From positions 1,335,344,415 to 1,335,408,414 of the forward strand of contig OY856409.1 in NCBI GenBank assembly GCA_963693085.1: a stretch of 64,000 nucleotides of DNA, given 5' to 3'. Below the pieces are notes generated by a model that saw only the letters and a program-made list of their open reading frames with translations, was not told the origin of the DNA and made no database searches. Shown here piece by piece: positions 1-11,560 of the stretch. How positions within the stretch are numbered: position 1 is the stretch's first letter; every line of letters starts with the position of its first letter. The stretch comes from Alisma plantago-aquatica. Its lineage: Eukaryota > Streptophyta > Magnoliopsida > Alismatales > Alismataceae. The position numbers were made by a program, and so were the translations under genes.

Positions 1-242
1 GTTATCATGAACCATATAAATTTTTTCATTTAACTCATCATTCACTTCAAGGATAATATCATAATCAAAGTGTGAACAATGAATAGGTTGTTCCTCCATA
101 ATACTCAACATATCTAAAAGAGTAGAAACTTGAGTTTGCATGGAAGTATTTTGATAGACAAACTCCTCTATTTTTTTCTTTTCACTGACATATTGATCAT
201 TTAGCTCACTAAGTCTATATTTAAGGAATCAACAACGGTAGT
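1..242 (-). pseudogene. Copia A gag, coiled-coil segment (continues off the window)
   Basis: One minus-strand frame is open from about 210 down to the window edge. It gives a charged, Glu/Lys/Leu-rich segment with SELNDQYVSEKKKIEEF, followed by a QPIHCSHFDYDIILE-like stretch. The same block, with QPILCTHLDYDVIVKE, is in the intact gag at 32354-33292, so this is the homologous coiled-coil part of a related gag. Upstream sequence resumes at 5001 after the Copia B insertion. It is too short to say whether the rest was open. Confidence 0.7.
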
Positions 243-283
243 TGTGAAGAAATTATTATTTTGAGAATCATGATGACATAGAG

Positions 284-379
<96 letters not shown>

Positions 380-490
380 TGTACTAGAGACACAACATAA
401 CATAAGATAGACTAATACTAATGGGCCTGAGGAGAGGAAGACCGGTTAGCTAATACAAGGGAAAATAAATAATGGAAAATACCACCAACA
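243..490 (-). repeat. Copia B 3' LTR
   Basis: It matches 4818-5000 from the agaaatt block through gagtcatatatat and then from the gatgtactagagacacaac block to accaccaaca. It is about 65 bases longer than its partner because of a long AT/GT microsatellite. The plus-strand edges are tg and ca. On the minus strand it follows a purine tract at about 491-502. Confidence 0.75.
286..378. repeat. (AT)n(GT)n compound microsatellite
   Basis: About 24 AT dinucleotides (286-333) run directly into about 22 GT dinucleotides (334-378). The matching place in the partner LTR (about 4860-4870) has only a short catatatata run, so the array expanded after insertion in this LTR. Confidence 0.95.
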
Positions 491-502
491 CTCCCCTCAA
501 GA
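491..502 (-). other. Copia B polypurine tract
   Basis: The minus strand reads cttgaggggag immediately before tgttggtgg. This is the usual plus-strand priming site beside a 3' LTR, and it fixes the element's orientation. Confidence 0.75.
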
Positions 503-1260
503 TGGAAAGTACACATCATACATTCCTAGATTGGCACATATATAGGACAAGGATGAAGGTGGAAGAGGCTTGGTGAAGATATCAGTACTTTGCACTCTAA
601 TATTTACATATGGCCTAATGATATTTTTATCATGAATCATGTCTCTCATGAAGTGGCAGTCAACCTCAATGTGCTTATTACGTTCATGAAAAAATAGATT
701 ATTAGGTTTTTGAATAGTTTCTTGATTATCACACTTGAGAGTTATTAGAGAAGAGAGAGGAAAGCCTAATTTGTGAAGAATAGATGTCACCCATTAAATT
801 TCATAGCAGGTGTGTGCCATGGCGTGATATTCCACCTTAGTACTAGAATTAGTCCCAACATACCACTTCTCACTCCTTCATCTAATGATATGACATCCCA
901 AAAGAACTTAGAAATAAAAAATAGTTCTCATGTCATTCACGTCTCAATCCAATGGGCATTTGCATAGTGGTTCAAAGAGATATTTGAAGATTGTGGTTTC
1001 TTATAAAGGACACCTCAGCCATGTGTACATTTTAGAGAGTGTAGAATGTTTTATACCTGACTCCAATGGCACACAAGAGGTTTAGCCATGTGTTGACTAA
1101 CAACCCTGACAACAAAATCAATATCTGGTTGGGTAATTGTAAGCTAGATGAGTTTCCCAACCATGTGTCAGTATTGTTTAAGGTTAAAAAAAGACCCCCC
1201 CTTGGATAGAATTTTATTGTGATAGTTCATAGGTGAAGAAACATGCTTAGTATTTAGCAT
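497..1260 (-). pseudogene. Copia B RNase H domain
   Basis: The last 97 codons (497-790) are open and read CDNQETIQKPNN...FFHERNKHIEVDCHFMRD...STDIFTKPLP. These are the hallmark C-terminal blocks of Copia RNase H: the CDNQ block, HERTKHIEVDCHF, and the DIFTK end. The enzyme would remove template RNA from the RNA-DNA hybrid during replication. Upstream, from 791 to 1260, the frame is lost, although plus-strand noise ORFs overlap it. The missing conserved residues and scattered stops show decay. It lies directly upstream of the polypurine tract and 3' LTR, as expected for the end of pol. Confidence 0.8.
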
Positions 1261-2170
1261 GCCGGAGTCCTTTTAGAGATCGAGGACATACTTATGCTAA
1301 GATAAATAAGTGCCCTAATGAGAACTTATCACCTCTATGCCCAAGAAGTAGCAAAGTTTTCCAAGATCCTCAGTATGTAAATGTTGTTCAAGTGCTTGTT
1401 TCAGAGTTGAAATCCCATGAGCATTACTACCAGTGATAATGAAATCATCAACATAAATAGTGAGGACGATGGTTTCAACTTGAGAAGAGTTAAAGAGTAG
1501 ACTATGAACACTAGATGATCTGGAGAAACCCTGGCTAGCAAGAATATCACTGAATTTTGTAAACCAAACACATGGTGATTGTTTGAGACCATACAAAGAA
1601 TGTTTGAGATGACAAACTCTTTGGGAAGACTCCTCCTGAGTACAAAAGCGTGGGGGTTGTTTCATATACACTTTCTCCCCTACATCACCATGAAGGAAGT
1701 CATTTTTAAGGTCAATCTAGAATAAAGGCCATTCCATTTGAGTGGCAAGGAAAAATTACAATCTTGATAAAAGCAATGTGAAGTGACCAGTGAGAAGGTT
1801 TCAAAATAATCCACGTATATGTTTGGGTGAATCTTTTGGTAACAAGCTGAGCTTTAAGTTTTTCAGCTGATTCATCTGAATTAAATTTGATAGAGAAGAC
1901 TCACTAAAAGTCAACAATATTTTTGTCTGATGGAGGAGTGATAAGATCACAAGTCCTATTCTCATGCAACACTGCCATTACCTCAAGCATCACAACTTTC
2001 CAATCAGGGTTATGAAGGACCCCGTAATAATTTTTTAGGAATATGAATAGAGTTAAACTGCTAGAAAATGGATCTAATGGTACATGAAAGCTTTGATAGG
2101 CAACATGTATGAGATATGGGATGGTGAAGAGCACCAAGGAAAACCATCTTGATAGAGTGGGGATCAAGTT
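1261..2170 (-). pseudogene. Copia B reverse transcriptase (RVT_2)
   Basis: Two minus-strand fragments together cover the Copia RT. The first (about 1904-2167) ends in a block like NPDWKVVMLEVMAVLHENRTCDL, equivalent to the family's P-W-K-x-A-M-x-x-E-M-x-A-L entry motif. The second (1315-1671) reads YMKQPPRF, then CHLKHSLYGLKQSPCVWF, then TIYVDDFIITGS and DLGKLCYFLGIEV. The catalytic YVDD box is intact at roughly 1455-1466. Frames differ between the two fragments, so at least one frameshift lies near 1680-1900. As in all Ty1/Copia elements, it follows integrase. Confidence 0.88.
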
Positions 2171-2179
2171 TATCTAATC

Positions 2180-2960
2180 TTGGATTAAAGTTATGCACAA
2201 AAGCAGTACGCACAAAAACCTGCAAAGAAGATAGAAAGTCATTTGCATGGGAAAAAAACTAAAAAAAGTGGTCTTGTTCGATAGAACACAAGATGCTTAT
2301 GAATTGATAAGGTAGCAGCTTGTAAGAACAGTTTCAGACCAGTAAGTCTTAGGTAGTTTACTCTAAAACATAAGAGCATAAGAGATATCAACTTAATGAC
2401 AAATTTTACATTCCGCCGCCCCATTTTATTGTAGGGTGTGAACGCAAGAACATTGATGGATGGCTAGAATAAAAGAAGACACCTGAGTTGAAACATATTC
2501 CAAAGCATGGTCGGTCTGAAAATTTTTAATGGTTTTATTAAATCGTGATGAAATCATTTTTTGAAAATTTTGAGAAATACCAATCATTTGATCACGAGAT
2601 TCCAATAGATATAACCATGTCATGTGAGAGATATCATCAAAAAATTTAATGAAATAGAGCAACCCATTAAAACTAGTGGTTCAAAAAGGACCACAAATGT
2701 CACAGTGAATATTATCAAAGATAGCTTTAGAACATAAACTAGTTTTTTTAGGGAATGAACTCCTATGATGCTTTCCAAACTCACACGAGTCACATGGAGG
2801 ACTTTTCAAACTAGATAAAGAGGGATCAAAGTGTTTCAACTTCTCAAGAGAGGGATGGCTGTAGCATTGGTGAAGCTGAAGAGGTGTGCTCACGAGAAGA
2901 ACAGAAGATGGAATGACACACAAAGTAATAAAGCTCACTGGATCTGGAACCCAAGCCAAT
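2180..2960 (-). pseudogene. Copia B GAG-pre-integrase and integrase
   Basis: The segment at 2681-2959 carries the zinc-binding integrase N-terminus: HQCYSHPSLEKLKHF, then PPCDSCEFGKHHRSSF, an H-H-C-C arrangement. The next frame (2426-2662) reads FFDDISHMTWLYLLESRDQMIGI and TIKNFQTDHALEY, the catalytic core around the first two acidic residues; the usual SDNA is TDHA here. The fragment at 2239-2424 is the integrase C-terminal part. The domain would insert the cDNA into the host genome. Frame changes near 2425 and 2670 break it. Confidence 0.85.
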
Positions 2961-4790
2961 CGTATAGAAAATATAGTAATCTTACATCACAAAATCATGA
3001 CTACCACATGTGACATTGCAAATAGAGACATCAACTAACTTAGTAATGAACATTAAATTAAAGGGGAAATGAGGAATATAGTAAACAAATTGAAGTTTCA
3101 GACTAGGTTAGACATTAACACTACCATACAATTGAACAATTTTTAATGGACCCATATACCATAGTGACAAATGAGTAGGAATATGAGATTCTGTGGAGGA
3201 AATAAGATGTTTCATACTAGTCATATGTTGGGTGGTTCTAGAGTCAAAACTCCAAGGATAGGTGGATGCTAGCATAGAGGTCCTGATATTATCTTAGTTG
3301 GAAGTCAAATGTGCCACAAATGTCGTAGCAGATTGCATGGTCACAAAATCCCCATATCTTGTAGATTGTGGGGGAGCCTATTGAGAGGCATGTAGAAGTT
3401 GCTAATACTTAGATGAAGAGTTGGTAACAAACTGATTGTATGTCCTTGGGAAACATGGGTAGTCCTAGTGTTATGAACACGCCCATACAAATAATCGTGC
3501 TTTTGATAAAACTTTTCCTTCAAATAACCTGACTTTTTTCATGAAGTGTATTATGGCCTAGGGGGGACATCCCCCACTGCCACATCCTCATTCATGGGCA
3601 ATTCATAGTGATTGCAAGTTACAAACATGGTATAATAGAGGTATAGTGGTAGGCATAAGATTGTTAGAGATGAGAGAAGACATCTTCCAGAGTTGGAAAG
3701 GTTCACCAGCCAAGATAATATTGTAGACTATAACACAAGCTAGATGAAGGCCGTTGAGAAACTTGGCCATGACAAGATTGGCCCTTTATTTGGTTTGATC
3801 CTCATATGATATGGGTTTTCAATGAATTTCACCTTGTCTCTAGACTTTAGGATGGTTTGGATATAATTCATCTAGAGTAAGCAATTATCTCCATTAAACT
3901 TGATTATGAAGATAGGAGCATTGTCATTATAGACAATGGTTAGAGGTGAATCTTTGTCATTAGCCATGTCTTCAGACAAGATTAAAAATTCAAACATGTA
4001 TGACGTTGGTGGTGAAAGATATCAACATAGCACAATGGTAGAACAACAATAGAGAAGTATATCATGATACCTACACCAGTTAGAACATGGTGGATATGAT
4101 CAATCACTGGTAAGATGCACAATGAGAGGGAAAAAATGGAAAGAAGCATGACTTGAATTACTATCACATGAATGTTGCACTATGATAGAAAGGATATAAT
4201 TGATCCCTAATAATTAATGACACTCACCAATGTATGTAGGGAATATAAATGGGGAGGAAATTAACAAAAAAGGAAAGCATAGAGTTGCTACAACCTAAAT
4301 TTTAGAAATGGATCCCTACTGTGTTGAAATAAACATGTGCACCAGTCAAATCCGATGGGTGATGGAGAAGGAGAGGAGTATCACTCAGATTCCCACAAAG
4401 GTTGCTACACCAGAAAGCACTCATTTAAGGGATCATAGGTGCAACTCTAAAGGGGACCATGACTTATGACTCCCCTATCAAAGATCATGCAAACTAGGAT
4501 AGGTATCACCAAAGACGAGACAATATGATGAAGGTTACCATCTTGGGAAACCACCTTGGTAGCATCTAGCACCAACGACATGCTAGTGTACGACTTCTTG
4601 TTGCACGCACAATGGTCGATTGAGGCAACTAGGCGCACAAGCCAATGCAGTTGGCCGAAAGTGGATGGCAGCAGTCAGCAGTGGTGGGCAGGTGGGGTGT
4701 TGGGGCGGGTGGGCGGACGGGTCGGGGAAGAGAAGAAAAAGATATGAAGAAGAAAGAAGAAGAGGAATAAAAGGATGTTCCTTTTTGGGA
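2961..4790 (-). pseudogene. Copia B gag and 5' leader, heavily decayed
   Basis: This is the expected gag position between primer site and integrase. Only short minus-strand frames survive. Near 3460-3545 the translation reads KKSGYLKEKFYQKHDYLYGR, which aligns by eye with the Copia zinc knuckle and its trailing C-(F/Y)-K-L-H-G-(F/Y) block, but the cysteines are mostly lost. The N-terminal part (about 3700-4200) has no clear motif left. I see no other gene here. Plus-strand frames in this stretch are short and look like noise. Confidence 0.6.
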
Positions 4791-4805
4791 AACTAGAAGG
4801 GTACT

Positions 4806-4817
4806 GATGAAACCAAG
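4806..4817 (-). other. Copia B primer-binding site (degenerate)
   Basis: Directly inside the 5' LTR the minus strand reads cttggtttcatcag, close to the tggtatcagagc site complementary to initiator-Met tRNA. Position and partial match support it. Confidence 0.55.
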
Positions 4818-5000
4818 TCAAGAGAAATTCTTATAATGTGAATCAGGATTATAGAGAGTCATATATATAACCTTGTCTCAAGGTATGATATACTGGACAC
4901 ACAAAATAACATAAGAATAGAGTAATGCTAATGGGCCTGGGGAGAGGAAGCCCAGTTAGCTAATGTAAGGGAAAATAAATAATTAGAAATACCACCAATA
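4818..5000 (-). repeat. Copia B 5' LTR
   Basis: It is the partner of 243-490, at 183 bp, with only a short catatatata run where the other LTR has its microsatellite. The right edge is accaccaata, where the other copy ends accaccaaca. Confidence 0.72.
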
Positions 5001-6127
5001 TTAGTCAATTTGTTTCTCTTTTTCTTATAATTTCAACATTTTCATATGTAATTTCAACAAGTTCAATAAGTTTATCTTTGGAAAAAGTTGAGATAGAAAC
5101 CTCACTATCATCACTTTGAGAACCTTCTTCTTGTTTATCAATTTTGTTATATTCAACGATTAGGCATTCATCTACATGATGGCTAACTTCATCCTCATCA
5201 TTTGATGTTGGTTTTAAAGAGGAATCCCAAGAAGCGTGACATGCCTTCTTATTTTTTCCTTGGAATTATTATTATTATTATTATTATTATTGAGTTTTGA
5301 GTATTTATCCTTCCAATGTACCTTTTCCCTGCATGCACAACATGTAGTAGAGAATGATCTAGATTTTTTTGTCAGAAAAAAAAACTTCTTACCTTTGTGG
5401 ATCTTATCTTCCTCACTGCTATATGATCCAATTTAAGAATAAGATGGTTTCTTTGAAACCTGTTCTTTGAGGGTTGAGCTCTTTTTCATTTTTTTTGTCT
5501 TCTTCATCTTCTATTTCATGTTCTTGGAGCTTCACTTCACAAGTCTCTAAGTTATCTATAAATTCTTCAAGAAGCAAAGTAGAAAGATCTAAATATTCTT
5601 CTATAACAATAACTTTATTTTCATACCTAGAGATTAGAGAATGTGCACTCTTAGTAACAAGCTCATGTTCTTCAGTATTCTTTCCATGATATCTCATCGC
5701 ATTTGTAATAGAAGTAAAAGTAGAGTGCATTTTAGAGATATTTCATGTTTTTCCATGCAAAATAGCTCTAATTTATGGTTAAACATATTGATTTTACTAT
5801 CCTTTTCCTGCTTGGTTCCATCATGAGTAATAGATAATATTATCCCAATATCATAACCATTTTCACAAGAGGGCAATCTATTAAACTCACTAGCAGATAA
5901 GAAGAAATATAAAATACTTACTGCTTTAGCATTCAATATAACATTTCTTACCGCTCCATTGCTAGAGCCACATATGGTAGGATGACCATATTCCAAAGGT
6001 CAAAGCTAATGCCTTGAATGAGGAACTACATGTGCCTCTTTCAATGTGTTGTTGGAGCCATCAAAAAGGTTGGTTGGTTGACATTCGTACCTTCAAGGTT
6101 GACTTGACCCAAGAGATTTTCCCCCAT
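5001..6127 (-). pseudogene. Copia A gag (UBN2-type), frameshifted
   Basis: The probable start is the ATG at 6125-6127, just inside the primer site, giving MGENLLGQVN. The frames at 5694-5996 and 5419-5730 together form the UBN2 / DUF4219 gag core of plant Copia: NAKAVSILYFFLSASEFNRLPSCE, then the THDGT/KEDSKINM block, then FTSITNAMRYHGKN and LDLSTLLLEEFIDNLETCEVKLQEHE. The frame changes near 5700-5725. At about 5310-5360 a zinc knuckle remains as CCACREKVHWKDKYSK. An acidic, coiled-coil-prone tail follows down to 5001 and resumes at 242. The homolog at 32354-33292 lacks this UBN2 part. Confidence 0.82.
5262..5291. repeat. (ATT)n microsatellite
   Basis: Roughly eight or nine ATT units lie within the Copia A gag, just downstream (minus strand) of the zinc knuckle. 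Confidence 0.85.
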
Positions 6128-6157
6128 CTTTAAAGACTTGCTAGAGCTCTCGAAGCC

Positions 6158-6173
6158 TCGTTCTGATACTAAT
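6158..6173 (-). other. Copia A primer-binding site
   Basis: Directly inside the 5' LTR the minus strand reads attagtatcagaacg, resembling tggtatcagagc (initiator-Met tRNA). The same site at 33326-33340 in the gag-only element reads attcgtatcagagtag. Confidence 0.7.
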
Positions 6174-7542
6174 TGGAAGCTCTAGAGGGGGGTGAATATA
6201 GAAAATCCAAATCTATTCAACTTAAAATACAAGGCTGGTTAATTACAACTTGCTTGAAAAGATATTATAGCAGAAAGAGTAAAGAAAGTAATGGACAAGA
6301 AAAGTAACCACACAAGACACAAGATGTAAAGTGGTTCTTGCCTAAATACCATTAGTCCAGTACCTAGTTGTTGCCAACTAGGATTTTCCAACATTTATTT
6401 GTTTACCATTTCTACACTAATACAAAATAGAACACCAATGTCTTTTGTAGCTCAAAACCAACCTCCTTTTCATCTCAAAAGATAACTATCGTCTTCTTTA
6501 CAAGATGTTGGAAGACCACCCTCTATGTATAAGATCGTAACCTACCTCCACCACATTTAAACACAACCTTCTCACAATAAGCAGTTCTAGAGAACTTTGC
6601 CGCAGCCTTCTCGTAAGAAGTAGAATGAAGCATTGAACCAAGTAGGTAACAAGAAGGAAAAAGGTAAATTACAACTCAATCTCACAATATATACAATTGA
6701 AGCACTAATGAACAAGTGATGTTCTACTCCACATAGGTTTAGACAAGGCTATATTTGGTGGAATAGGACACTAAGGCTCAGCTAAAGCTTAGGATAGCTT
6801 GAAGACAGTTGAAGACATCAATATGATAATCTAAGTTTGGAAGGATAACATGTATTTGGCTTGCTTAAGTGTACTCTAAGTGTATATAAGGCACTCCTAT
6901 ACATAGGTAACACTTAGGATTAGCTAAGATTGGTTTTGAGGGTGTTTAGCATGAGTTAGTGGGAAGCTAGCCATTATATGATAGTGGGATTAAAATGAAT
7001 AATTTTGCACTAGCTGAAAAAGTATGTAGAACTGCCTTTGGTTGAAAATAAGTTCGACCAAAATACTTCTTGGTAATAAATAAGTTCGACCCAACACTAC
7101 TAAGACCACCTTTAGTCTAATGGTAATGTCTTATTCAATCTGCATTTTGATCAAATTGCATTTCAATTGAGTTTAAGTTTGACCAAAAAAACATCATATC
7201 TCAATAGGCCCTAAACTTTAGAAAATGGCATAAATGACTATGGAAAAATTATCTACCTATCCCAATGTGTGTATACAAGCATAAAAATGTATAAAAGCAT
7301 AAAATTAGGTCTAGAATGATTTTGAGCCGTTCATCACTTGTTCTTACATCTTTCCTATCAATTTGTACAATTTACACCTATACAAAGTATCATCCAAGTA
7401 CACATATTATTGCATATTCTTTTTCATTGAATCTTGTCTAAGTTCCTTGATAATCTGAAACGCTTAATTCACATATTAGTAACACAAATGGGAAATATTT
7501 GCATCATCAATATGAGAGTATGACATAACTAAAAATCCAACA
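6174..7542 (-). repeat. Copia A 5' LTR
   Basis: It begins tggaagctctagagg and ends near ccaaca, about 1.37 kb. Layout and several blocks parallel the LTRs of the gag-only element (29830-31205, 33341-34725): the ctctagaggggggtgaatat start, the gtaaagtggttcttgcct block, the gtttccaa-like block and the aaatccaaca end. On the minus strand a TATA-like ccttatatacac lies near 6880-6895. The partner LTR is outside the window, so ends and target duplication cannot be confirmed. Confidence 0.7.
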
Positions 7543-9280
7543 CATAGCATATGTAATTCTAGAAAAGATCTATAAATATAGTTAAGAACTATTCTTATTT
7601 AGTTCAAACATAATTCTATACATGTCAACCCAATTTCCACGTTTAACATTCATTAGGCCGATTTTAGGCAATGTATGTATAAAAGATATAGTTATCTAAC
7701 CATAGGATCTTTTTCATATATTTTAGATCAATAGATCAAGAACTAGACAAATAAAAATTAATGAGAAAGAATCTAAATCAGTAGAAATCATTTCCCTAAC
7801 ACTTTCCCAATTGATTACCCATTCACATACAAATACAAGAAAGGATCTTGCTTATTTTAGTCAGATGGAGTTAGGCTTTCTACATGATTACAACAATAGA
7901 GAAGGATATAAACACTCACCTTAGGAGCCAAGTATCATAAAAATACCACCCATGTTCTGAATTTCTAGAGATCCAACCAACTCCTGAGAATTCAACCCAC
8001 TTCTTGCTCTTTTCAATTCTTGAACCCTAGGAAATGAGATAATGAAATAAAAAAGAGGGTGATTTGATAACTTTTTGAGTCAAATCACGGGGATGATGCA
8101 ATTTAGACATAAGTAGAATATTCACCATGAAAACTTATCTAGGATTGATGAATTTACATGAATTTGTAAGCTTTGGAAGTCAAAACCCCAAATCAACATT
8201 TTTGACATTTTTCTTCTTCAAACCCCTAATTCTCCTCTTTCTCTCTCTCTGAAATTTCATATCTTAGATAGGAATGATGGATTGGGTGTTAAGTTCATGA
8301 TATAGATCAATTTAGGTGCTTGGAATAATAACAAACAAGTCCAAAATCTATATTCAATTTGTTTTATTCATATTGGTTGGTTGGACGAGTTGGTATCGAT
8401 AAGAAACTTGATCACACAACACTTCATGATCAGTCAAATATAATCCAAAAATTGTGAAAAATTAATACATTGTATAGAATTGAGATACCATCATAAAATT
8501 AAATTTGATCTCATTTGGATGTACCAATAAATAACTAAAAATTAAATACCATATTGATATACTTCAACACATATAACAAGGTTGGATGAGTTTGTCTTAG
8601 GGAGGCTCGAACAATTTACAGGTCCAAAAAAATTTTAAAATTTTGCAAGTACACTTATATTTGAGTTGTACAAAATATACTTCAATTGTGAAAAAATTGT
8701 AGTTATAGATAAATATTAAAATTCATTTACCACACTATTATATATATCACATTTTTTATTATACTATCATAATTCTCAATTTGGTCAGTTAGATTTTTTC
8801 AATTTCTCAAACCCTAATTATACAAAACAAAGCATACTTATAGTTTTGCATTAGTTTTAAACTTCATGATCAGAATATCATCATGAATCAATCTTAAACA
8901 ATTATCACTATAGTTAAGGATGTAATCATTCAAACAAACCTAATTAGATGGCTAAGATGGAAATGGGTCATTAAAAGTAATGATGGAAGACAATTTTATA
9001 ACACACATGTATTCCTTTTTCTGTTTACAATATGTATGTTTCTTTAACTTAATTGTGTAAAGATTCACATTTTGTTTTGATTGTGAGAAAATTAACATCC
9101 ATATCATTAACCCTTTAATAGTAAAATTACATGTCCCAATTAATATTAAATGAAGCATATTCAAAACAATACATATCTAAATTTTGTGTGCATGACAATG
9201 GTTGTTGATGAAGCCCTTAACAACTCTTCACTTGTTGCATATTTCTCTTTGTTTACTTCAAGATACATAGAATGCATGTT
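7543..9280. other. AT-rich non-coding stretch, possible minus-strand LTR fragment
   Basis: I see no coding frame worth reporting. Read on the minus strand, 7860-8330 resembles the transcribed part of an LTR: tattag-type AT-rich sequence, gagagagagaaagaggag, aggggtttgaagaag, and then ggctcctaaggtgagtg. No second copy, primer site or target duplication is visible, so this is only a suggestion. The rest is featureless AT-rich sequence. Confidence 0.3.
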
Positions 9281-9378
9281 TTTCCCCAATAACTCTTATT
9301 TATTGTAAAGTGCACTTATGGGAACTTTTTTTCCCCAATAACTCATGTTTATTGTAAAATGCACTTATGGAAGCTTTT
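9278..9378 (+). repeat. Tandem duplication of about 48 bp
   Basis: Two adjacent, slightly diverged units each run ttccccaataactc...tttattgtaaa(g/a)tgcacttatgg(g/a)a. They lie at the left edge of the LTR-like copy. The related copy at 12590-12650 has a single unit. Confidence 0.8.
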
Positions 9379-11560
9379 GCATGTTTTGTAGGTACTTTGG
9401 ATGCTACTTGATGGAAGGAGAAGAAGGATATGATCCTGAGGACTTTATGACATGTAAAGGAACCCACGAAGTCATCACCATCGATTTCAACCTACCCCAA
9501 GTGTCTAAAAATCATTATCAGGAAAAGCTTAACAATTGATCAGGTCAATAATCAAAGTGCACCTTGTGGCCCCCAAAATGGCCTTTCTACTGGAAGAACA
9601 ATTATGTTCCAATAAGAAATTCTCCTTCATCAACCCTATCAAAACATACCCATTCACCATAGTTGTTTTACTCAGAATGGTATTTCCACTTCACATCCAC
9701 ATGGTCAATATATACTTAGAACATTTGTGCTCATTGCCCCAAAATCCCTTAAATCCCTACCAACTTGACCCTTTTTCCCATAATCTTTCGCACTAGAATG
9801 GTCACTCCACACAGTGACCCCCACAATCATTTTGACAATAGAGCAACCTTTCTACCTACCTTATGACAATTTAACTTAATCAGACATTCTAGTCCACCAC
9901 GCCCATTCCCATCACCTCAGTCATTCCACACATCCACCACCACCAGTTGTGGTGGGGGTAGAATTGTTGTTCTACCTCCTAACCCTAATGCTTCCTATAC
10001 TACCTTAGAGAAACTACCGCCCGCATAACCTTAGGCCCCTATATAAACCTTAGTGGCATATAGGGGCAAGGGTTAGCACTTTCTCTCCTCATATACTCCC
10101 CTTGTATTCCACCCACTTACTCCCACCTACCATTTCATCACCTACACCCCAAAACCCTACCTTTCAAGGGTTTTATCCATTCTAGTTCCATTTCCATGGC
10201 ATTTGACCTTGGAGGAGTAAAGAGGATGAGCTTTTTATTGGTTGAGGAGGAGAACGAGTCATCTGCCTTTATCTTCATGGCTTCTTTCTCTACTTTCTTC
10301 TCCCTATTTGGTTTTGTTTGTACCATGAGTAGATATACCCCTTTAGTGGCCAATTTGGTGGAGAAAATGTATCTTTGATACTGTGATGGGGAAATATCAT
10401 TACAAAATACTTTGATTTCATTGAGATAGGCTATATTCTTGCTTGTTACAATTTCTTACCTTCTTCTCTGTTGATTGATGTATGAAAACACCTATGGTAT
10501 ACTTAAAAGAGGGTATATGAGAATTTGAGAGAAAAATTTCCTAGGCCCAACTTTTGGATTCTTAGCTAGTGTCTTCTCTTCCCACATATCCATCTATTCC
10601 ACTAACCCTCAATGTGAGGTCTAGGTATCAAGGTGTGCTTCTATTTGTGCACTTGGAAAATAGAACTTTGAGAAGTTGTACGGGGTGTAATATGAGGTGA
10701 AACATCCTTCTCCTACACTCCATACCACCCCTTGCCATCAAGTACAATAGGAGAGTCACTCCAATAAGCCTAGTCTAGAGTGATCAGAGTCCTACTTGTT
10801 CCCTAGTCAATTGAGTCTTGTAAGGTTGGATAGGAGGTGATAGTAATTAGTCGCCCTATACATACATAATGTCATCCATGGAGAACTAGTAGAATAGGAT
10901 TTTCCATCCTCCTTTCTCTTAGTTGTTTAGTTTAGTAGCATACTTGTTTAATGTATTTGCATGAATATGACCCAGCATGATTGGTATTTACATTACCCCA
11001 CAAATGGCCACTCCCTTAATCAATTGCTTAAAACCCTAATTGGTTAGTGATATGTACATTAGCTCACTTTCTTGTTCACTTAGAGTTAATTTCTCAATGC
11101 ATTGTGAATTGTTCTTGTTAGGGTTACTTAGTCTGAATTGCAGTTACCCTTGTAGGTCGTTTTTTTATTAGACTAATATTAGTTTACCTCTCTTAGTCAC
11201 TTGACCTACTTAGCTGATAATTAGGATTGCTCTTTCTATTCTAGTATAGTTAGTTGCTTCCCCTTTTTCAGTGTAATGTTAATTGCTCTCTTAGCCAGTT
11301 CTTTCGACCTAATCACTTGAAGTAATTTACATTTAAATTGTGTATCTCTTAATTGCTTGACCCTTATCTTAATCAACCCAAACCAGCTTTAAATCATTAA
11401 AACCCTAACCATATGCATTAGGATCTTGAAGAAGAAAACTAGCTCTAGTGACTTCCAGCTCCTTGTGGATTGACTCATGGTGTGCATTGATGCTACCTAA
11501 ACCCACTAACCGAGGTTTAAGCCTGTCAATAGAGATTAGACTAACCATTCACTTTTAATC
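9281..11560 (+). repeat. LTR-like copy A (Athila-like family), probable solo LTR or fragment
   Basis: It is a diverged direct copy of 12560-14992. Matching blocks in the same order are: gcatgtttt(g)taggtactt, a TATA-like ctatataaacc (10039-10048), a purine-rich coding-like stretch with ttggtggagaaaatgtatctttgatactgtgatgggg, the tcgtaaggttggatagg block, the gacccagcatgattgg block with cacaaatggcca, and the final ctagctctagtg block. No primer site, gag or target duplication was found next to it. Its ends are set by where similarity to copy B fades. Confidence 0.6.

Larger units (their letters stand above)
243..5000 (-). mobile_element. Copia B: complete but decayed Ty1/Copia retrotransposon nested in Copia A gag
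   Basis: On the minus strand the order is 5' LTR (4818-5000), primer site (about 4806-4817), gag, integrase, reverse transcriptase, RNase H, polypurine tract and 3' LTR (243-490). Integrase before RT marks Ty1/Copia. The two LTRs share blocks such as gggcctg(g/a)ggagaggaag and gggaaaataaataat. The LTR edge next to the polypurine tract reads tgttggtggtatt on the minus strand. A probable target duplication is gtagt/ttagt. The coding region is broken by many stops and frameshifts, so it is not autonomous. Total length is about 4.76 kb, normal for the group. Confidence 0.85.
1..7542 (-). mobile_element. Copia A: Ty1/Copia LTR retrotransposon, left part outside the window, split by Copia B
   Basis: Reading the minus strand, the order is 5' LTR (6174-7542), a primer-binding site next to it (about 6158-6173, related to tggtatcagagc), gag (from 6127 down), and then the continuation of gag at the window's left edge (242 down to 1). 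The gag is interrupted by the separate element at 243-5000. Removing that insert joins the two gag pieces, and the flanks gtagt (238-242) and ttagt (5001-5005) look like its 5-bp target duplication with one mismatch. Pol and the 3' LTR would lie left of the window. Element type is inferred from gag motifs and the initiator-Met-type primer site. Confidence 0.8.

Noticed and set aside
9536..9796. 86-codon frame in LTR-like copy A
   Set aside because: Low-complexity, no start context or domain, and not conserved in copy B.
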